64,000 bases of DNA from Kribbella flavida DSM 17836 (GCF_000024345.1 NC_013729.1:558001-622000); one strand, 5' to 3'; positions 14,557-23,744 are shown, counted from the first letter of the stretch. The notes: generated by a model not told the origin, from the sequence alone. Translations and numbers: made by a program.

Positions 14557-16101
14557 TCAGAAGCCGGCGGTGATCCGGGTGAACTCCCAGTCCGGCTGAG
14601 CGATGCCGCTGCAGTTCGAGACCACGCCGCCACCGGCGCAGCCGCGGTCACGGTTCACCGACCAGAACGCCAGCCGGGCGAGGCCGTTGTTCTTCGCCCA
14701 GGTGGTGATGTTCTGCCAGGTCGCCGTCGTGGTCATCTCCTGCTGGTCCGACAGGCCGTTCATGCCGGAGATGCCCTGGTGCGCGTAGGCCTGCGCGGTG
14801 GTCCAGCCGAAGGTGGCCTTCAGCTTGTTGTTCAGGCCCTGGGACGCGCTGACCGTGTCGTTGTAGATGTTGGAGCTGCCGAAGTCGAACGGCATCAGCG
14901 TGAACACGTCGATGTTCGCGCCGAGCGCCGCGGACCGCTCGATCAGCCGGTTGCCCCAGAAGTTCGGGCCGCTGGTGGTGGTGCCGAAGGTGAGGATCGT
15001 CTGGATGCCGGGGTTGTTCTGCTTGACGATCTTGAGCGCGGTGAGGATGCGGTCCTGCACGACCTCGTTCTCGAACTCGTCGCTGTTCTCGATGTCGACG
15101 TCGATCGCCTTCAGGTTGTAGGCGTTGATCACCTGCTGGTACGCGCCGGCCAGGGCTTCCGGCGTACTGCAGTTCGGCCCCAGCTTGTTGCCGCTCCAGC
15201 CGCCGATCGAGAGCACGATGTCGCCACCGGCAGCGCGGATCTGGGCGATCGCGGTCGCGTCGGCGCTGCCCTGCAACGGCCGGCTGCCGTCCCACGCGGG
15301 GTTGCAGCCCCCCGAGGACAGGATGAACGCCATCGTGAACCACTTGATGCCGGTGGCGTTCATGACCGTGGCCGGGTTCGGCGGGTCGCCCCAGCCCATG
15401 TACAGGTACGGCGCCGCCCGGCGCGTGCCGGTGTCGCCGCCACCGGCCTTGGTGGTGACGGAGACGGCGCTGCTCTTGGCGCCTTCACCCGCACTGTTGG
15501 AGGCGCTGACCTGGTAGCTGTACGCCGTGCTGGCGCTCAGCCCGGAGTCCGTGTACGACGTACCGGTCGGGCTGCCCACCTTCGCGCCGTTGCGGTAGAC
15601 GTTGTAGCTCGTCGCGCCGCTCGCCGCGGACCACGACAGGCTCACCGACGACGCGGTCGACGTACCGGTGAGGCCGGTCGGTGCAGCGGGCACCGTGCCG
15701 CCGCCACCGCCGGTGCAGGAGCCGCCGTTGAGGCGGCAGGCCGTGATGCCGGGGAAGTTGCCCGGGCTGCCGTTGAAGCCGAACGTGACGCTGGCACCCG
15801 GTGCGAGCGGTCCGGCCCAGCTGGGCGGAGTGAACGTGTGCGTCAGGCCGCTGCTGCTGCGCTGGGCGTCCCACGCACTGCTGATCGAGTAGCCCGACGG
15901 GAAGTCGAGCGCGATCGACCAGGTGAGCGGGCTGCTGGTGCCGTTGGTGACGGTCACCCTGCCCTCGAATCCACTGCCCCAGTCGGACACCTTGGTGAAC
16001 GACGCGGTCGCGGGAGCGGCCTGGGCGGTGGGCGCGGCGAGGAACGAGGCGACGACTGCTGTGATGGCCGCCAGGGCCACCGCGAGAGGTTTGCGTTTCA
16101 T
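14557..16101 (-). CDS. Secreted GH18 chitinase with CBM2 and FnIII domains
   Basis: The 514-residue exported enzyme has a signal peptide ending near AQA (residues 1-28) and a CBM2-type module (about 30-130: VTNGTSSPLTWSIALDFPSG, with Cys residues near its end). An FnIII domain (about 140-220) and a GH18 barrel (about 230-514) follow. The catalytic motif is AIDVDIE: the last D-x-D-x-E of DxxDxDxE is present while the first Asp is not, as in some ChiC-like enzymes. It lies 28 bp downstream of the second chitinase gene on the same strand, so the two probably form an operon. The start at 16101 follows GGAG. Confidence 0.9.
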   Translation of the reverse strand: MKRKPLAVALAAITAVVASFLAAPTAQAAPATASFTKVSDWGSGFEGRVTVTNGTSSPLTWSIALDFPSGYSISSAWDAQRSSSGLTHTFTPPSWAGPLAPGASVTFGFNGSPGNFPGITACRLNGGSCTGGGGGTVPAAPTGLTGTSTASSVSLSWSAASGATSYNVYRNGAKVGSPTGTSYTDSGLSASTAYSYQVSASNSAGEGAKSSAVSVTTKAGGGDTGTRRAAPYLYMGWGDPPNPATVMNATGIKWFTMAFILSSGGCNPAWDGSRPLQGSADATAIAQIRAAGGDIVLSIGGWSGNKLGPNCSTPEALAGAYQQVINAYNLKAIDVDIENSDEFENEVVQDRILTALKIVKQNNPGIQTILTFGTTTSGPNFWGNRLIERSAALGANIDVFTLMPFDFGSSNIYNDTVSASQGLNNKLKATFGWTTAQAYAHQGISGMNGLSDQQEMTTTATWQNITTWAKNNGLARLAFWSVNRDRGCAGGGVVSNCSGIAQPDWEFTRITAGF

Positions 16102-16129
16102 GATGCTCCGATCCGTGGGCGGTGCGTGA

Positions 16130-17878
16130 TCAGATCCGTCCCCAGAGCGCGGGGACGTTCGGCGGTTCCCAGCCGGTGAGCGAGGTGTGGCCCTGGATGC
16201 ACCGGTAGGTGACGCCCTGGTAGGACACCAGCGCGCCGGTCGGGTACGCCGTGTTCGCCGCCCACGGGGTGGCCGTCGGGGGCGTGGCCGTGGGAGTCGG
16301 CGTGGGCGTCGGGGTGGGCGTCGGCGTCGGCGTCGGCGTGGGAGTCGGCGTCGGGGTGGGCGTGGGAGTCGGCGTGGGGGTCGGCGTCGGCGTCGGCGTG
16401 GGACCGGTGCAGCCGGGAGTCGGGGCGTCGACGGCGTTCACCACCGCGTTGAACAAGGTCGCCGCCGGGTCGAGCGCCTCCATCGAGTACATCATCGCGC
16501 CGGCCAGGCCGTGGCAGTGCTGGTAGTCGGCCTTCTCCTTGATCGAGCGGGCGTTGTCGCCGGTCCAGAAGGTGCCGTTGCGGTAGAACCAGGAGGCCTT
16601 GGTGGTCTCGTCGTAGAAGCTGTACGCCGGGTTGTCGACGAAGCCGACCAGCTCCTTGTAGAAGGAGACGCCGGGCACGTTGCCGCTCATCGCGTTGCCG
16701 TCGGCCGGCCCGGTCGCGGGCTGGTACTTGCCGTTGGCGGTCGCCGGCACACCCTTCCAGCCGCGGTAGTAGAAGGGGTACCCGATGGTCAGCTTGTTCG
16801 CCGGGAACCCGCCGGGAATGCCGTACGCCGGGTCGCCGGTGGTCCAGGCCTTCACCGCGCCGTCGATCGAGTACTTCGCCGTGCCCGGCGGGATCGGCGT
16901 GCTCGGGTCGTCGGGAGCGGCGTACAGCGGGTCCTGGAAGTTCGTCGGCCCGGTGGCGTCCCAGCCACCGTGCATGTCGTACGTCATCACGTTGTTGTAG
17001 TCGAGGTACTGGCCGATCTTGTTGGTCTCGATGGTGGCGATCTTGTCCTGCCCGGCCGGGGTGGCCGCGGTCAGCCACATCTTCCGGCCGACGCTGTTGC
17101 CGTAGGCATCGAGCTGGGCGCGCAGCTCGGCGAGCAGCAGGGTGAAGTTCTGCTTGTCCGCCGGGCTGTGGTGGTTGCCGACGTGGCCGTTCGGCGAACC
17201 GGGGTACTCCCAGTCGACGTCGATGCCGTCGAAGATCCCGGCGGCGCTGCCGGGGCCGCCGAAGCCGTCGACCACCGGCAGGTTGCCCTTGAGGAACATG
17301 TCCACGCAGGAGCTGACGAACGCCTTGCGCTTGGCGTCGGTGGAGGCGGCGTCGGAGAAGTACTTCGAGTAGGTCCAGCCGCCGATCGAGATCAGGATCT
17401 TCAGGTTCGGGTACTGCTTCTTGAGCTTTCTCAGCTGGTTGAAGTTGCCCTGGATCGGCTGGTTCCAGACGTCGCCGACGCCGTCCACGCTGATGTCCGC
17501 GCCGTACGACTTGCCGTAGTCCGCGAACGCGTCACCGGCGCCGTCGCCGGCGTTCGGGTCGCTCTCGTTCTGGGAGGCGGCCTTGTTGGCCATGAAGCAG
17601 GTGTGGCTGGTCGGGTGGATGTTGGCGAACGCGTAGTTGACGAAGTCCAGCTTGCCGGCGGCGCCGGTGGTCGCCAGGTTCTTCGGGTAGAAGGCGTTGC
17701 CGTAGATGCCCCACTGGGCGAAGTAGGCCGTCTTCACGCCGCCGCTGGTGGCCTGGGGTGCGGCCTGGACGGTGGAGCCGGTGGGCGGTCCGGCGGTGGC
17801 CACCGAGATTCCGGCGGCGGCGATCAGGGCGGTGGCGGCGACTGTCGCCGTGGCGGCGAGGGTGCGCAGTCGGCTCAT
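16130..17878 (-). CDS. Secreted GH18 chitinase with Pro-Thr linker and CBM5/12 domain
   Basis: The 582-residue enzyme has a signal peptide (MSRLRTLAATATVAATALIA...), a GH18 catalytic domain with LISIGGWTYS and the intact motif FDGIDVDWE, then the segment YDMHGGWD. A long Pro-Thr linker of about 20 repeats follows, then a C-terminal chitin-binding CBM5/12 module (WAANTAYPTGALVSYQGVTY and WEPPNVPALWGRI). It probably works with the neighbouring chitinase in crystalline-chitin breakdown. The start at 17878 has GGAGG upstream; longer frames lack a signal peptide. It is the first gene of the two-chitinase operon. Confidence 0.93.
   Translation of the reverse strand: MSRLRTLAATATVAATALIAAAGISVATAGPPTGSTVQAAPQATSGGVKTAYFAQWGIYGNAFYPKNLATTGAAGKLDFVNYAFANIHPTSHTCFMANKAASQNESDPNAGDGAGDAFADYGKSYGADISVDGVGDVWNQPIQGNFNQLRKLKKQYPNLKILISIGGWTYSKYFSDAASTDAKRKAFVSSCVDMFLKGNLPVVDGFGGPGSAAGIFDGIDVDWEYPGSPNGHVGNHHSPADKQNFTLLLAELRAQLDAYGNSVGRKMWLTAATPAGQDKIATIETNKIGQYLDYNNVMTYDMHGGWDATGPTNFQDPLYAAPDDPSTPIPPGTAKYSIDGAVKAWTTGDPAYGIPGGFPANKLTIGYPFYYRGWKGVPATANGKYQPATGPADGNAMSGNVPGVSFYKELVGFVDNPAYSFYDETTKASWFYRNGTFWTGDNARSIKEKADYQHCHGLAGAMMYSMEALDPAATLFNAVVNAVDAPTPGCTGPTPTPTPTPTPTPTPTPTPTPTPTPTPTPTPTPTPTPTATPPTATPWAANTAYPTGALVSYQGVTYRCIQGHTSLTGWEPPNVPALWGRI
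16283..16402 (-). repeat. Hexanucleotide-type repeat encoding the Pro-Thr linker
   Basis: About 120 bp of imperfect GGCGTC/GGCGTG/GGAGTC units encode alternating Pro-Thr. This is an in-frame, slippage-prone coding repeat whose length may vary between strains. It has no spacer structure and is not a CRISPR. Confidence 0.9.
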
Positions 17879-18091
17879 GGGCGGTCCTCCGGGGGCTGAG
17901 GGCAGAACGCGAGAAGAACTTAGATAAAGACGCTTCGAAAGGAACCGTAACGGCTGGTGGACGATCGGTCTCCGGCTCGTGCTGGCGGGTTGCCGCTGCT
18001 GGCGGGAAGCCGACAGGCGCCGAATCTCCTGTGTCCACAGGGGTTTGAAGTCGTCTGCCGGCGCCTGGACTGTCGACGGCACCTTCTAGGC
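17879..18091. other. Divergent intergenic region between chitinase operon and ssd
   Basis: These 213 bp must hold the promoters of the chitinase operon (minus) and of ssd/Tad (plus). I see GGAGG for the chitinase gene and a 6-bp TTCGAA, but no match to the DasR operator and no clear -35/-10 pair. Confidence 0.4.
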
Positions 18092-19171
18092 ATGGAGACC
18101 TCACTGCCGTCGGCGCCGGTCCTGCTGGCCACCGCCGACGAGATGCTGCTCGACGATCTGCTCCGCCTGGCCGCCGCGGCCGAGGTGACCCCGCAGATCG
18201 AGAAGGACCTGCTCGGCCTGCGTCGGTACTGGCAGACCGCAACCCTCGTGGTGATGGGTCAGGACCTGGTGGAGCCGTTCGCCCGTACCCAGCCGGTGCG
18301 CCGGCCCGGTGTCGTCGTCGCCGGTGTCGATCCCGACGACGGCGCGGTCTACCGGCGGGCCCTGACGATCGGTGCCGAGAGTGTCTTTCTGCTCCCGGGG
18401 GACGAGGCGGTCCTCGGCGACCGGTTGGCCGACACCTTGGACGGCGGGCTGCGGGCTGCGACCACGTTCGCCTTCGTCGGCGGGTGCGGTGGTGCGGGGG
18501 CGACCACGCTCGCGGCAGCCGTGGCGGTCACCGCGAGCCGTCGGGGGGTCCGGACGATGATCATCGACGGCGATCCACTGGGTGGCGGGATCGATCTCGC
18601 GCTGGGCAGCGAGACGGGCAGCGGTGCGCGATGGCCGGACCTGCTCAACGCGGCCGGCCGGGTCAGCGCCGCGGCCTTGCGGGCAGCCCTGCCGGCAGTG
18701 GACGGTCTCGCGGTGCTGTCCTGGGACCGGTCGGACGTCACCACCCTGCCGCCGGAGGCGATGAGATCCGTCCTGGGCGCGGCCCAGCGCAGCAGTGACC
18801 TGGTGGTGGTCGACCTGCCTCGACGGGCCGATCCCGCTGCGGAGGAGGCCCTCGTCCGGTCGACCGCGACTTTCCTGGTCGTTCCGCGCGACGTCCGGTC
18901 CTGCGCCGCGGCGGCGCGGCTGGTCGGTCCGCTCCGCGAGGTTGCCACCGACCTCCGCGTGGTCGCTCGCGAGCCTGGTCTGGGCGGGCTGTCCGCCGTC
19001 GACGTCGCGAAACACCTCTCGTTGCCGCTCGCCGCGAAGCTCCGCTTCGACCGTGACGTTGCGGCGCTGATGGATCAGGGCCGCTTCGACCCGCGACCGC
19101 GCGGAGCCCTCGGCCGCACGGCGGGAGAGCTGCTCGACCTCTTCGGCCTCTACGGACTGCTCGCGGCATGA
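18092..19171 (+). CDS. ssd: Septum-site-determining (Ssd/CpaE-like) ATPase of the Tad locus
   Basis: The 359-residue MinD/CpaE-type protein has an N-terminal receiver-like region without obvious phosphorylation residues and a deviant Walker A motif (GGCGGAGATTLAAA). A ParA/MinD-like ATPase region carries VRTMIIDGDPLGGGIDLALG and a later LVVVDLPRR. Homologues at this position affect septum placement and direct assembly of Tad-type pili or secretion systems. It is the first gene of an overlapping operon; its stop overlaps tadA as ATGA. The start at 18092 gives the normal N-terminus. Confidence 0.88.
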   Translation: METSLPSAPVLLATADEMLLDDLLRLAAAAEVTPQIEKDLLGLRRYWQTATLVVMGQDLVEPFARTQPVRRPGVVVAGVDPDDGAVYRRALTIGAESVFLLPGDEAVLGDRLADTLDGGLRAATTFAFVGGCGGAGATTLAAAVAVTASRRGVRTMIIDGDPLGGGIDLALGSETGSGARWPDLLNAAGRVSAAALRAALPAVDGLAVLSWDRSDVTTLPPEAMRSVLGAAQRSSDLVVVDLPRRADPAAEEALVRSTATFLVVPRDVRSCAAAARLVGPLREVATDLRVVAREPGLGGLSAVDVAKHLSLPLAAKLRFDRDVAALMDQGRFDPRPRGALGRTAGELLDLFGLYGLLAA

Positions 19172-20325
19172 CCGTCCCGACCGAACTGATCGAACGCGTC
19201 CGCGGCATTCTCGCCGCCCAGGGCGCCGAACCGACGCCGGCCCGGGTCGCGGCGGCGCTGCGGGCGGACGGCGGAGTCTTCGGCGACTCGACCGTGCTCG
19301 CGGTCGTCGAGGCGTTGCGCCGGGAGGCCGTCGGCGCCGGGCCGCTCGACCGGCTGCTGACCGAACCGGGCATCACCGACGTTCTCGTCAACGGCCCGAA
19401 CGAGGTCTACATCGATCGCGGGACCGGCCTCGAGCGGATCGCCTTGCGCACCGGTGACGAGACCGCGGTCCGTCGGCTGGCGACCCGCCTGGCCGCCGCC
19501 GCCGGGCGCCGCCTCGACGACGCCACGCCGTACGTCGACGTCAGGCTGCCGGACGGGACGCGCTTCCATGCGGTGCTGTCTCCGGTCGCGGCTCCGGGCA
19601 CGTGCTTGTCGCTGCGGGTCCCGTCCCGCACTGTGTTCGGCCTGGAGGACCTGGTGGCAGCCGGGGCGCTACCGCTTCCCGGGATTGCCATCTTCCGCGA
19701 CCTGCTCGACGCGCGCTTGGCGTTCCTCGTCAGCGGCGGCACGGGCACCGGCAAGACCACCCTGCTGAACTCCCTGCTCTCGCTCGTGGACGGAGCCGAA
19801 CGTCTGGTGATCGTCGAGGACGCGAGCGAGCTGCGCCCCGACCATCCCCACGTCGTCCGCCTGGAGTCCCGGCCTCCGAACGTCGAAGGCTCGGGCGAGA
19901 TCACACTGCGGGACCTGGTTCGTCAGGCGCTGCGGATGCGCCCCGACCGCCTCGTGGTCGGCGAGGTGCGCGGCGCCGAGGTCATGGACCTGCTCAACGC
20001 GCTGAACACCGGGCACGAAGGCGGCTGCGGCACCGTGCATGCCAACTCCGCTGCCGACGTGCCGGCTCGGCTGGAGGCACTCGGCGCCCTCGCCGGGGTG
20101 GGGCGCGACGCCGTGCACAGTCAGGTGTCGTCTGCCTTGCATGCCGTGGTCCACCTGACCCGTGGCCGCGACGGCGTACGCCGCGTCGCCGAAATCCGGA
20201 TCATCGGCCAGGCTCCCGACGGTCTGGTCACCACGTTGCCCGCGGTCCGCTTCGGGGCCGGCGGCACGGTCGAGCTCTGTGACGGCGCTTCCCGCTTCAC
20301 CCAGCTGCTGGCTGGTGCCGCATGA
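19168..20325 (+). CDS. tadA: Tad/CpaF-type secretion ATPase
   Basis: The 385-residue type II/IV secretion ATPase powers assembly or export of Flp-type pilins. It has an N-terminal regulatory region, then ITDVLVNGPNEVYIDRG, Walker A GGTGTGKTTLLNS, an Asp box (VIVEDASELRPDHPHVV), Walker B (LVVGEVRGAE) and the His box (HEGGCGTVHANS). All catalytic motifs are intact. It overlaps ssd upstream and tadB downstream by 4 bp each. Confidence 0.95.
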   Translation: MTVPTELIERVRGILAAQGAEPTPARVAAALRADGGVFGDSTVLAVVEALRREAVGAGPLDRLLTEPGITDVLVNGPNEVYIDRGTGLERIALRTGDETAVRRLATRLAAAAGRRLDDATPYVDVRLPDGTRFHAVLSPVAAPGTCLSLRVPSRTVFGLEDLVAAGALPLPGIAIFRDLLDARLAFLVSGGTGTGKTTLLNSLLSLVDGAERLVIVEDASELRPDHPHVVRLESRPPNVEGSGEITLRDLVRQALRMRPDRLVVGEVRGAEVMDLLNALNTGHEGGCGTVHANSAADVPARLEALGALAGVGRDAVHSQVSSALHAVVHLTRGRDGVRRVAEIRIIGQAPDGLVTTLPAVRFGAGGTVELCDGASRFTQLLAGAA

Positions 20326-21140
20326 GCCCGGCGCTTCTTGCCGCGGCGATGATCCTGATCGCGGTGCTCACCGTGCTGCCACGCCGCAGCCGAGCCCTTC
20401 ATCGCCTCACCTCCGCGCGGAGCGATCGCCGATCGGACGGTGCCGCCGGTCTGGCCCGCTCGGTCCGTCGCCGCCTCGTTCCGCTGGCCTTGTCCGCGAT
20501 CGTTGCTCTAGGCATCGGGTTGTCCCTGGGGGCGGCCGCGCTCGTCTCCACCCTGGCCGTCGGCGTGGTGCTCGCTGTGATCACCACCCAGCGCGCCAGG
20601 GCCCGGCGACTCCACCTGGCCGACCAGAAACGGGCCCAGGTCATCGAGGCGTGCGACACCCTCGCCGCTGAGCTCGCCGCCGGCCGTCCACCGCACGACG
20701 CCCTCGAAGGCGCCGCCGAGGTCTGTGCGGAGCTCCGACCCGCCGCCGCGGCCGCTCGCCTGGGCGGCGATGTGCCGGCGGTTCTCCAGTTGGCCGCGGA
20801 CACCCCAGGGGCTGAGTCGTTGAAAGCCCTCGCCGCCGCGTGGCAGGTCGCCGACCGCTCCGGAGCCGCCGTTGCCGCCATCGTCGATCGCCTGGCGGCC
20901 TCGCTGCGTGCCGAGGAGTCGCTGCGCCGTCAGATTGCCACGAACCTGGCCGGAGCCCGCACCACCGCCCGCCTGCTGGCCATCCTGCCGCTGTTCGGCA
21001 CCCTGCTCGGCTACGCCTTGGGTGCCGACCCCCTCACGTTCCTCACCACCACCATTCCGGGCGCTGCCTGCCTGACCGCCGGCTTGGCGCTGGCGATCAC
21101 CGGTTTGTGGTGGACCGAACGCCTCGCCACCTACCCCTGA
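20322..21140 (+). CDS. tadB: TadB-like inner-membrane platform protein
   Basis: The 272-residue membrane protein starts with a helix at residues 2-18 and has a second pair of helices (about 50-85). A GspF/TadB-type cytoplasmic helical domain (ACDTLAAELAAGRPPHDALEGAAEVC) and C-terminal helices (about 205-265) follow. It should form the membrane platform for TadA together with the next protein. The ATG overlaps the tadA stop (ATGA). Confidence 0.85.
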   Translation: MSPALLAAAMILIAVLTVLPRRSRALHRLTSARSDRRSDGAAGLARSVRRRLVPLALSAIVALGIGLSLGAAALVSTLAVGVVLAVITTQRARARRLHLADQKRAQVIEACDTLAAELAAGRPPHDALEGAAEVCAELRPAAAAARLGGDVPAVLQLAADTPGAESLKALAAAWQVADRSGAAVAAIVDRLAASLRAEESLRRQIATNLAGARTTARLLAILPLFGTLLGYALGADPLTFLTTTIPGAACLTAGLALAITGLWWTERLATYP

Positions 21141-21153
21141 CCGAGGAGCTCAC

Positions 21154-21951
21154 ATGAACGCCCCGGCCCTCGCCGCAGCCACGGCAGCCCTCTCTGTCGC
21201 GCTTCTGACTCCGGGCCGCCCTGGACCTCGGCGCCTGCGCAAGCCCAGGTCCCACACGCCACCCGCCGGCCCGTGGACTCACCCGTTCTCGAGCTTTCGA
21301 CGCCACTGCTCGCGATGGAAGCCGTATCCCGTCCCGGCTCGCACGCGCCGCCTGCACCGTGGCACAGCGGCTCTCGCCGCCATGGCCTGTCTCTTACTCT
21401 TGCCACTTCCGTGGAACATCGCCCCCACCGTCCTGGCCTACCTCGCGATCCCCGCTGTGCTCGGACGCCTCGAGCCCGCCGCCGTCCGCAAACGCAACGC
21501 CCGGATCTCTGCCGACCTGCCACTGGCCGTCGACCTGCTGGCGGCCTGCCTCCGTGCCGGGCGTCCACCTCAAGCTGCCATCGCTACCGTCGGCCACGCC
21601 CTGGACGGACCGCTTGCCGGCCTGCTGGCTGAAGTCGAACGCCGCCTGGACCTGGGCGCCGATGCCATCGACGCCTGGTCCGTGCTCCGTGCCGAGCCCA
21701 CCTGCGCCACCTTCGCCCGCGCCACCCAACGCGCTCTTCGCTCCGGAGCTCCGTTGGCGAAGACGCTCGAGTCCCAGTCCGCCGACCTTCGCCAGTCCCG
21801 CCGCTGGACCGCCGAGCAGCAAACCCGTGCCGTGGAAACCCGCTCCGTGCTTCCGCTGGGCCTCTGCTTCCTTCCGGCCTTCGTTCTCCTGGGTGTCGTC
21901 CCGACCATTGCCGCGACCTTCACCGACATCCTCACCGAGCTGTCGCCCTGA
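21154..21951 (+). CDS. tadC: TadC-like inner-membrane platform protein
   Basis: The 265-residue GspF/TadC-family protein has an Arg-rich N-terminus, helices around residues 75-110, the conserved cytoplasmic segment ADLPLAVDLLAACLRAGRPP, and final helices at FLPAFVLLGVVPTIAATF. GAGGAG lies before the ATG, 13 bp after tadB. Its N-terminus is more basic and less conserved than usual. Confidence 0.83.
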   Translation: MNAPALAAATAALSVALLTPGRPGPRRLRKPRSHTPPAGPWTHPFSSFRRHCSRWKPYPVPARTRRLHRGTAALAAMACLLLLPLPWNIAPTVLAYLAIPAVLGRLEPAAVRKRNARISADLPLAVDLLAACLRAGRPPQAAIATVGHALDGPLAGLLAEVERRLDLGADAIDAWSVLRAEPTCATFARATQRALRSGAPLAKTLESQSADLRQSRRWTAEQQTRAVETRSVLPLGLCFLPAFVLLGVVPTIAATFTDILTELSP

Positions 21952-22076
21952 CGCTCAACGCACGAGCTCGCTGTTGTGCACAGCCGCGAAAGTCTTTCTC
22001 TGCAAGGGGATCACCCGCGGCACCTTGTCAGTAAGCCGTTCCGGAGAGACCGGGCGGCAGACCGGGAGGTTACGAA

Positions 22077-22334
22077 ATGTCGAAGGTGCTGGTCCCCGTC
22101 CACCGCATCCCCCAGCGCATCGTGCGCAACGTCGCCCAGCGCGAGGCCGGCATCGTCCGCCGGCGCACCGAGCGCGGCGCCACCACCGCCGAGTACGCCG
22201 TCGGCATGGTCGCCGCCTGCGGGTTCGGTGGCATCCTGATCACGCTGCTGAAGTCCGACGCGATGATGTCGGTGCTCAAAGCAATCATCAACTGGGCGCT
22301 GCAGTCGGCCGGGGTCGAGGGCGTCCAGGTCTGA
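22077..22334 (+). CDS. Flp-pilin-like DUF4244 protein
   Basis: The 85-residue protein has a basic leader, then RGATTAEYAVGMVAACGFGG continuing as a single hydrophobic helix. That is the Gly-(A/T)-x-x-x-E-Y/F arrangement of class III prepilins and DUF4244 proteins, so it is the likely pilin or pseudopilin of this Tad locus. No prepilin peptidase gene is in the window. A 125-bp gap after tadC and a strong GGGAGGT suggest separate, higher expression. Its stop overlaps an ATG at 22334. Confidence 0.85.
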   Translation: MSKVLVPVHRIPQRIVRNVAQREAGIVRRRTERGATTAEYAVGMVAACGFGGILITLLKSDAMMSVLKAIINWALQSAGVEGVQV

Positions 22335-22411
22335 TGTCGTACCGCCCGGCCGCGACCGGCACACCACGCCCGGTGCCCGGTCCGTCCGGGCGGTCCGACG
22401 GAGCCCACCTC

Positions 22412-22795
22412 ATGGCTTCCCGCCGTCAGAAGACCGAGCACGGCACGGTCACGGCCGAGCTGGCCCTGCTGTTCCCCGTCCTGCTGGCAACGATCGTCGC
22501 CGGTGTCTGGGCCACCGGTCTGGTCGTCGCCAACATCCGCTGCATCGACGCCGCCCGCGACGTGGCGCGCGCCGTCGCCCGCGGCGAGTCTCCCGAGACC
22601 GCCACCACCATCGGCCACCGTGCCGCCCCCGAGAACGCCACCATCGACATCACCACCACCGAGCACGGCGAGGTCCAGGTCGTCGTCACCGCCGAGCGTC
22701 ACCTCGACTGGCCCCTCTTCGCCGCGCTGCCTCCCATCTCCGTGCACGCCCAGGCCATCCTGCAAGCCGAACCAGGAGAGCAACCCCCACCATGA
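22412..22795 (+). CDS. TadE-like pseudopilin
   Basis: The 127-residue protein starts MASRRQKTEHG, then has the TadE signature GTVTAELALLFPVLLATIVAG (first hydrophobic helix) followed by a mostly beta domain exposed outside the membrane. The start at 22412 has GGAG at suitable distance; an alternative ATG at 22334, overlapping the pilin stop, would add 26 residues. The stop overlaps the next gene as ATGA. Confidence 0.8.
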   Translation: MASRRQKTEHGTVTAELALLFPVLLATIVAGVWATGLVVANIRCIDAARDVARAVARGESPETATTIGHRAAPENATIDITTTEHGEVQVVVTAERHLDWPLFAALPPISVHAQAILQAEPGEQPPP

Positions 22796-23154
22796 AGCCA
22801 CGAAGCATCGCGACCGACGAGCGCGGCGGAGCCACCCTCCTGGTCCTCTTCACCGCCCTCTTCCTCCTGGCCGTCGGCGCACTCGCCACCGTCTGGTCGA
22901 CCATCTCTTTGGCTCACCACCGCGCCTCAGCCGCCGCAGACCTGGCCGCCCTGAGCGCCGCGCAAGCCATCCAATCCGGCATCCCCAACCCCTGCGCGGC
23001 GGCCACTCGCGCTGCTGCCACCCAGCAAGCCACCATCAGCCGCTGCGCACAGCAAGGCGAAGCAGTTTCGGTAGCCGCCTCCGTCACGCTGCGCCTGGGC
23101 GCCCTTGGCACGCCGACGATCACCACCTATGCCCACGCCGGGCCCCACCCATGA
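22792..23154 (+). CDS. TadE/G-like protein of the helicase-secretion neighbourhood family
   Basis: The 120-residue protein begins with DERGGATLLVLFTALFLLAV, a TadE/TadG-type N-terminal helix, then SAAADLAALSAAQAIQSG and a small Cys-containing extracytoplasmic domain. This matches the small TadE-like family that in actinobacteria is usually encoded next to a DECH-box helicase. Here the helicase is about 8 kb away (31377-33686). It overlaps both neighbours by 4 bp. Confidence 0.82.
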   Translation: MKPRSIATDERGGATLLVLFTALFLLAVGALATVWSTISLAHHRASAAADLAALSAAQAIQSGIPNPCAAATRAAATQQATISRCAQQGEAVSVAASVTLRLGALGTPTITTYAHAGPHP

Positions 23155-23675
23155 AGCCCCCGCCATCCCCAACCCCGCAGACTGATCTGGTGACAGACCC
23201 CAACCCGGACCTGCGCCCAGTGTTCCTGGCCCCCACGGCCCCCACGGATTCCACGGATTCCACGGCGCCCACCGGCGCCGTCCGTCCACTGCTCGTGGTC
23301 GACGCGGCCAACGTCATCGGCTCCCGTCCCGACGGCTGGTGGCATGACCGAGCCGGCGCCGCCCACCGACTCCTCACCAGCCTCGCCGCCTGCCTGGCGG
23401 GTCCCGGCATCCACACCGACATCATCGTGATCCTCGAAGGCGCCGCCCGAGCCGCCGCCGACGAACCCGTCGCCGATACGCCCTCGACCCTTCACGTGGT
23501 CCTGGCCAAAGGCTCCGGCGACGACACCATCGTCGAGGTCGTCACCACTGCCCTCCAGCAACACCCCGACCGCCCCACCACCGTCATCACCGCCGACCGA
23601 GGCCTTCGCTCCCGCGTAGAACCTCTGGGAGCCGCCACCGCCGGCCCCAGCCACCTCTGGTCCCTGCTCGACTAG
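23151..23675 (+). CDS. NYN/PIN-like domain protein coupled to the Tad operon
   Basis: The 174-residue protein has a Pro/Thr-rich N-terminus with a DSTDST repeat, then LLVVDAANVIGSRPDGWW, a mid-domain IVILEG, and a late TTVITADRGLRSRV. The spaced acidic residues (D in VVDAANV, D in TADRG) fit the NYN/PIN-like metal-dependent ribonuclease fold, as in YacP-like proteins. Its ATG lies inside the stop of the preceding TadE-like gene, so it is translated with the pilus genes, an odd partner for a possible RNase. Activity is inferred from fold motifs only. Confidence 0.7.
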   Translation: MKPPPSPTPQTDLVTDPNPDLRPVFLAPTAPTDSTDSTAPTGAVRPLLVVDAANVIGSRPDGWWHDRAGAAHRLLTSLAACLAGPGIHTDIIVILEGAARAAADEPVADTPSTLHVVLAKGSGDDTIVEVVTTALQQHPDRPTTVITADRGLRSRVEPLGAATAGPSHLWSLLD

Positions 23676-23744
23676 AAGTGGGTGGGCAGGCGTCCCCCGG
23701 GCCGACACCTGACCGTGGAGGTTCAGTGCCTCGGCAGGCCGTTT

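Noticed and set aside
16283..16402. Regular short repeats resembling a CRISPR array
   Set aside because: The units are contiguous hexamers coding for Pro-Thr, with no spacers and no cas genes.
17879..18091. DasR operator in the chitinase promoter
   Set aside because: No TGGTCTAGACCA-like sequence is visible by eye on either strand; a matrix search would be needed to exclude a weak site.
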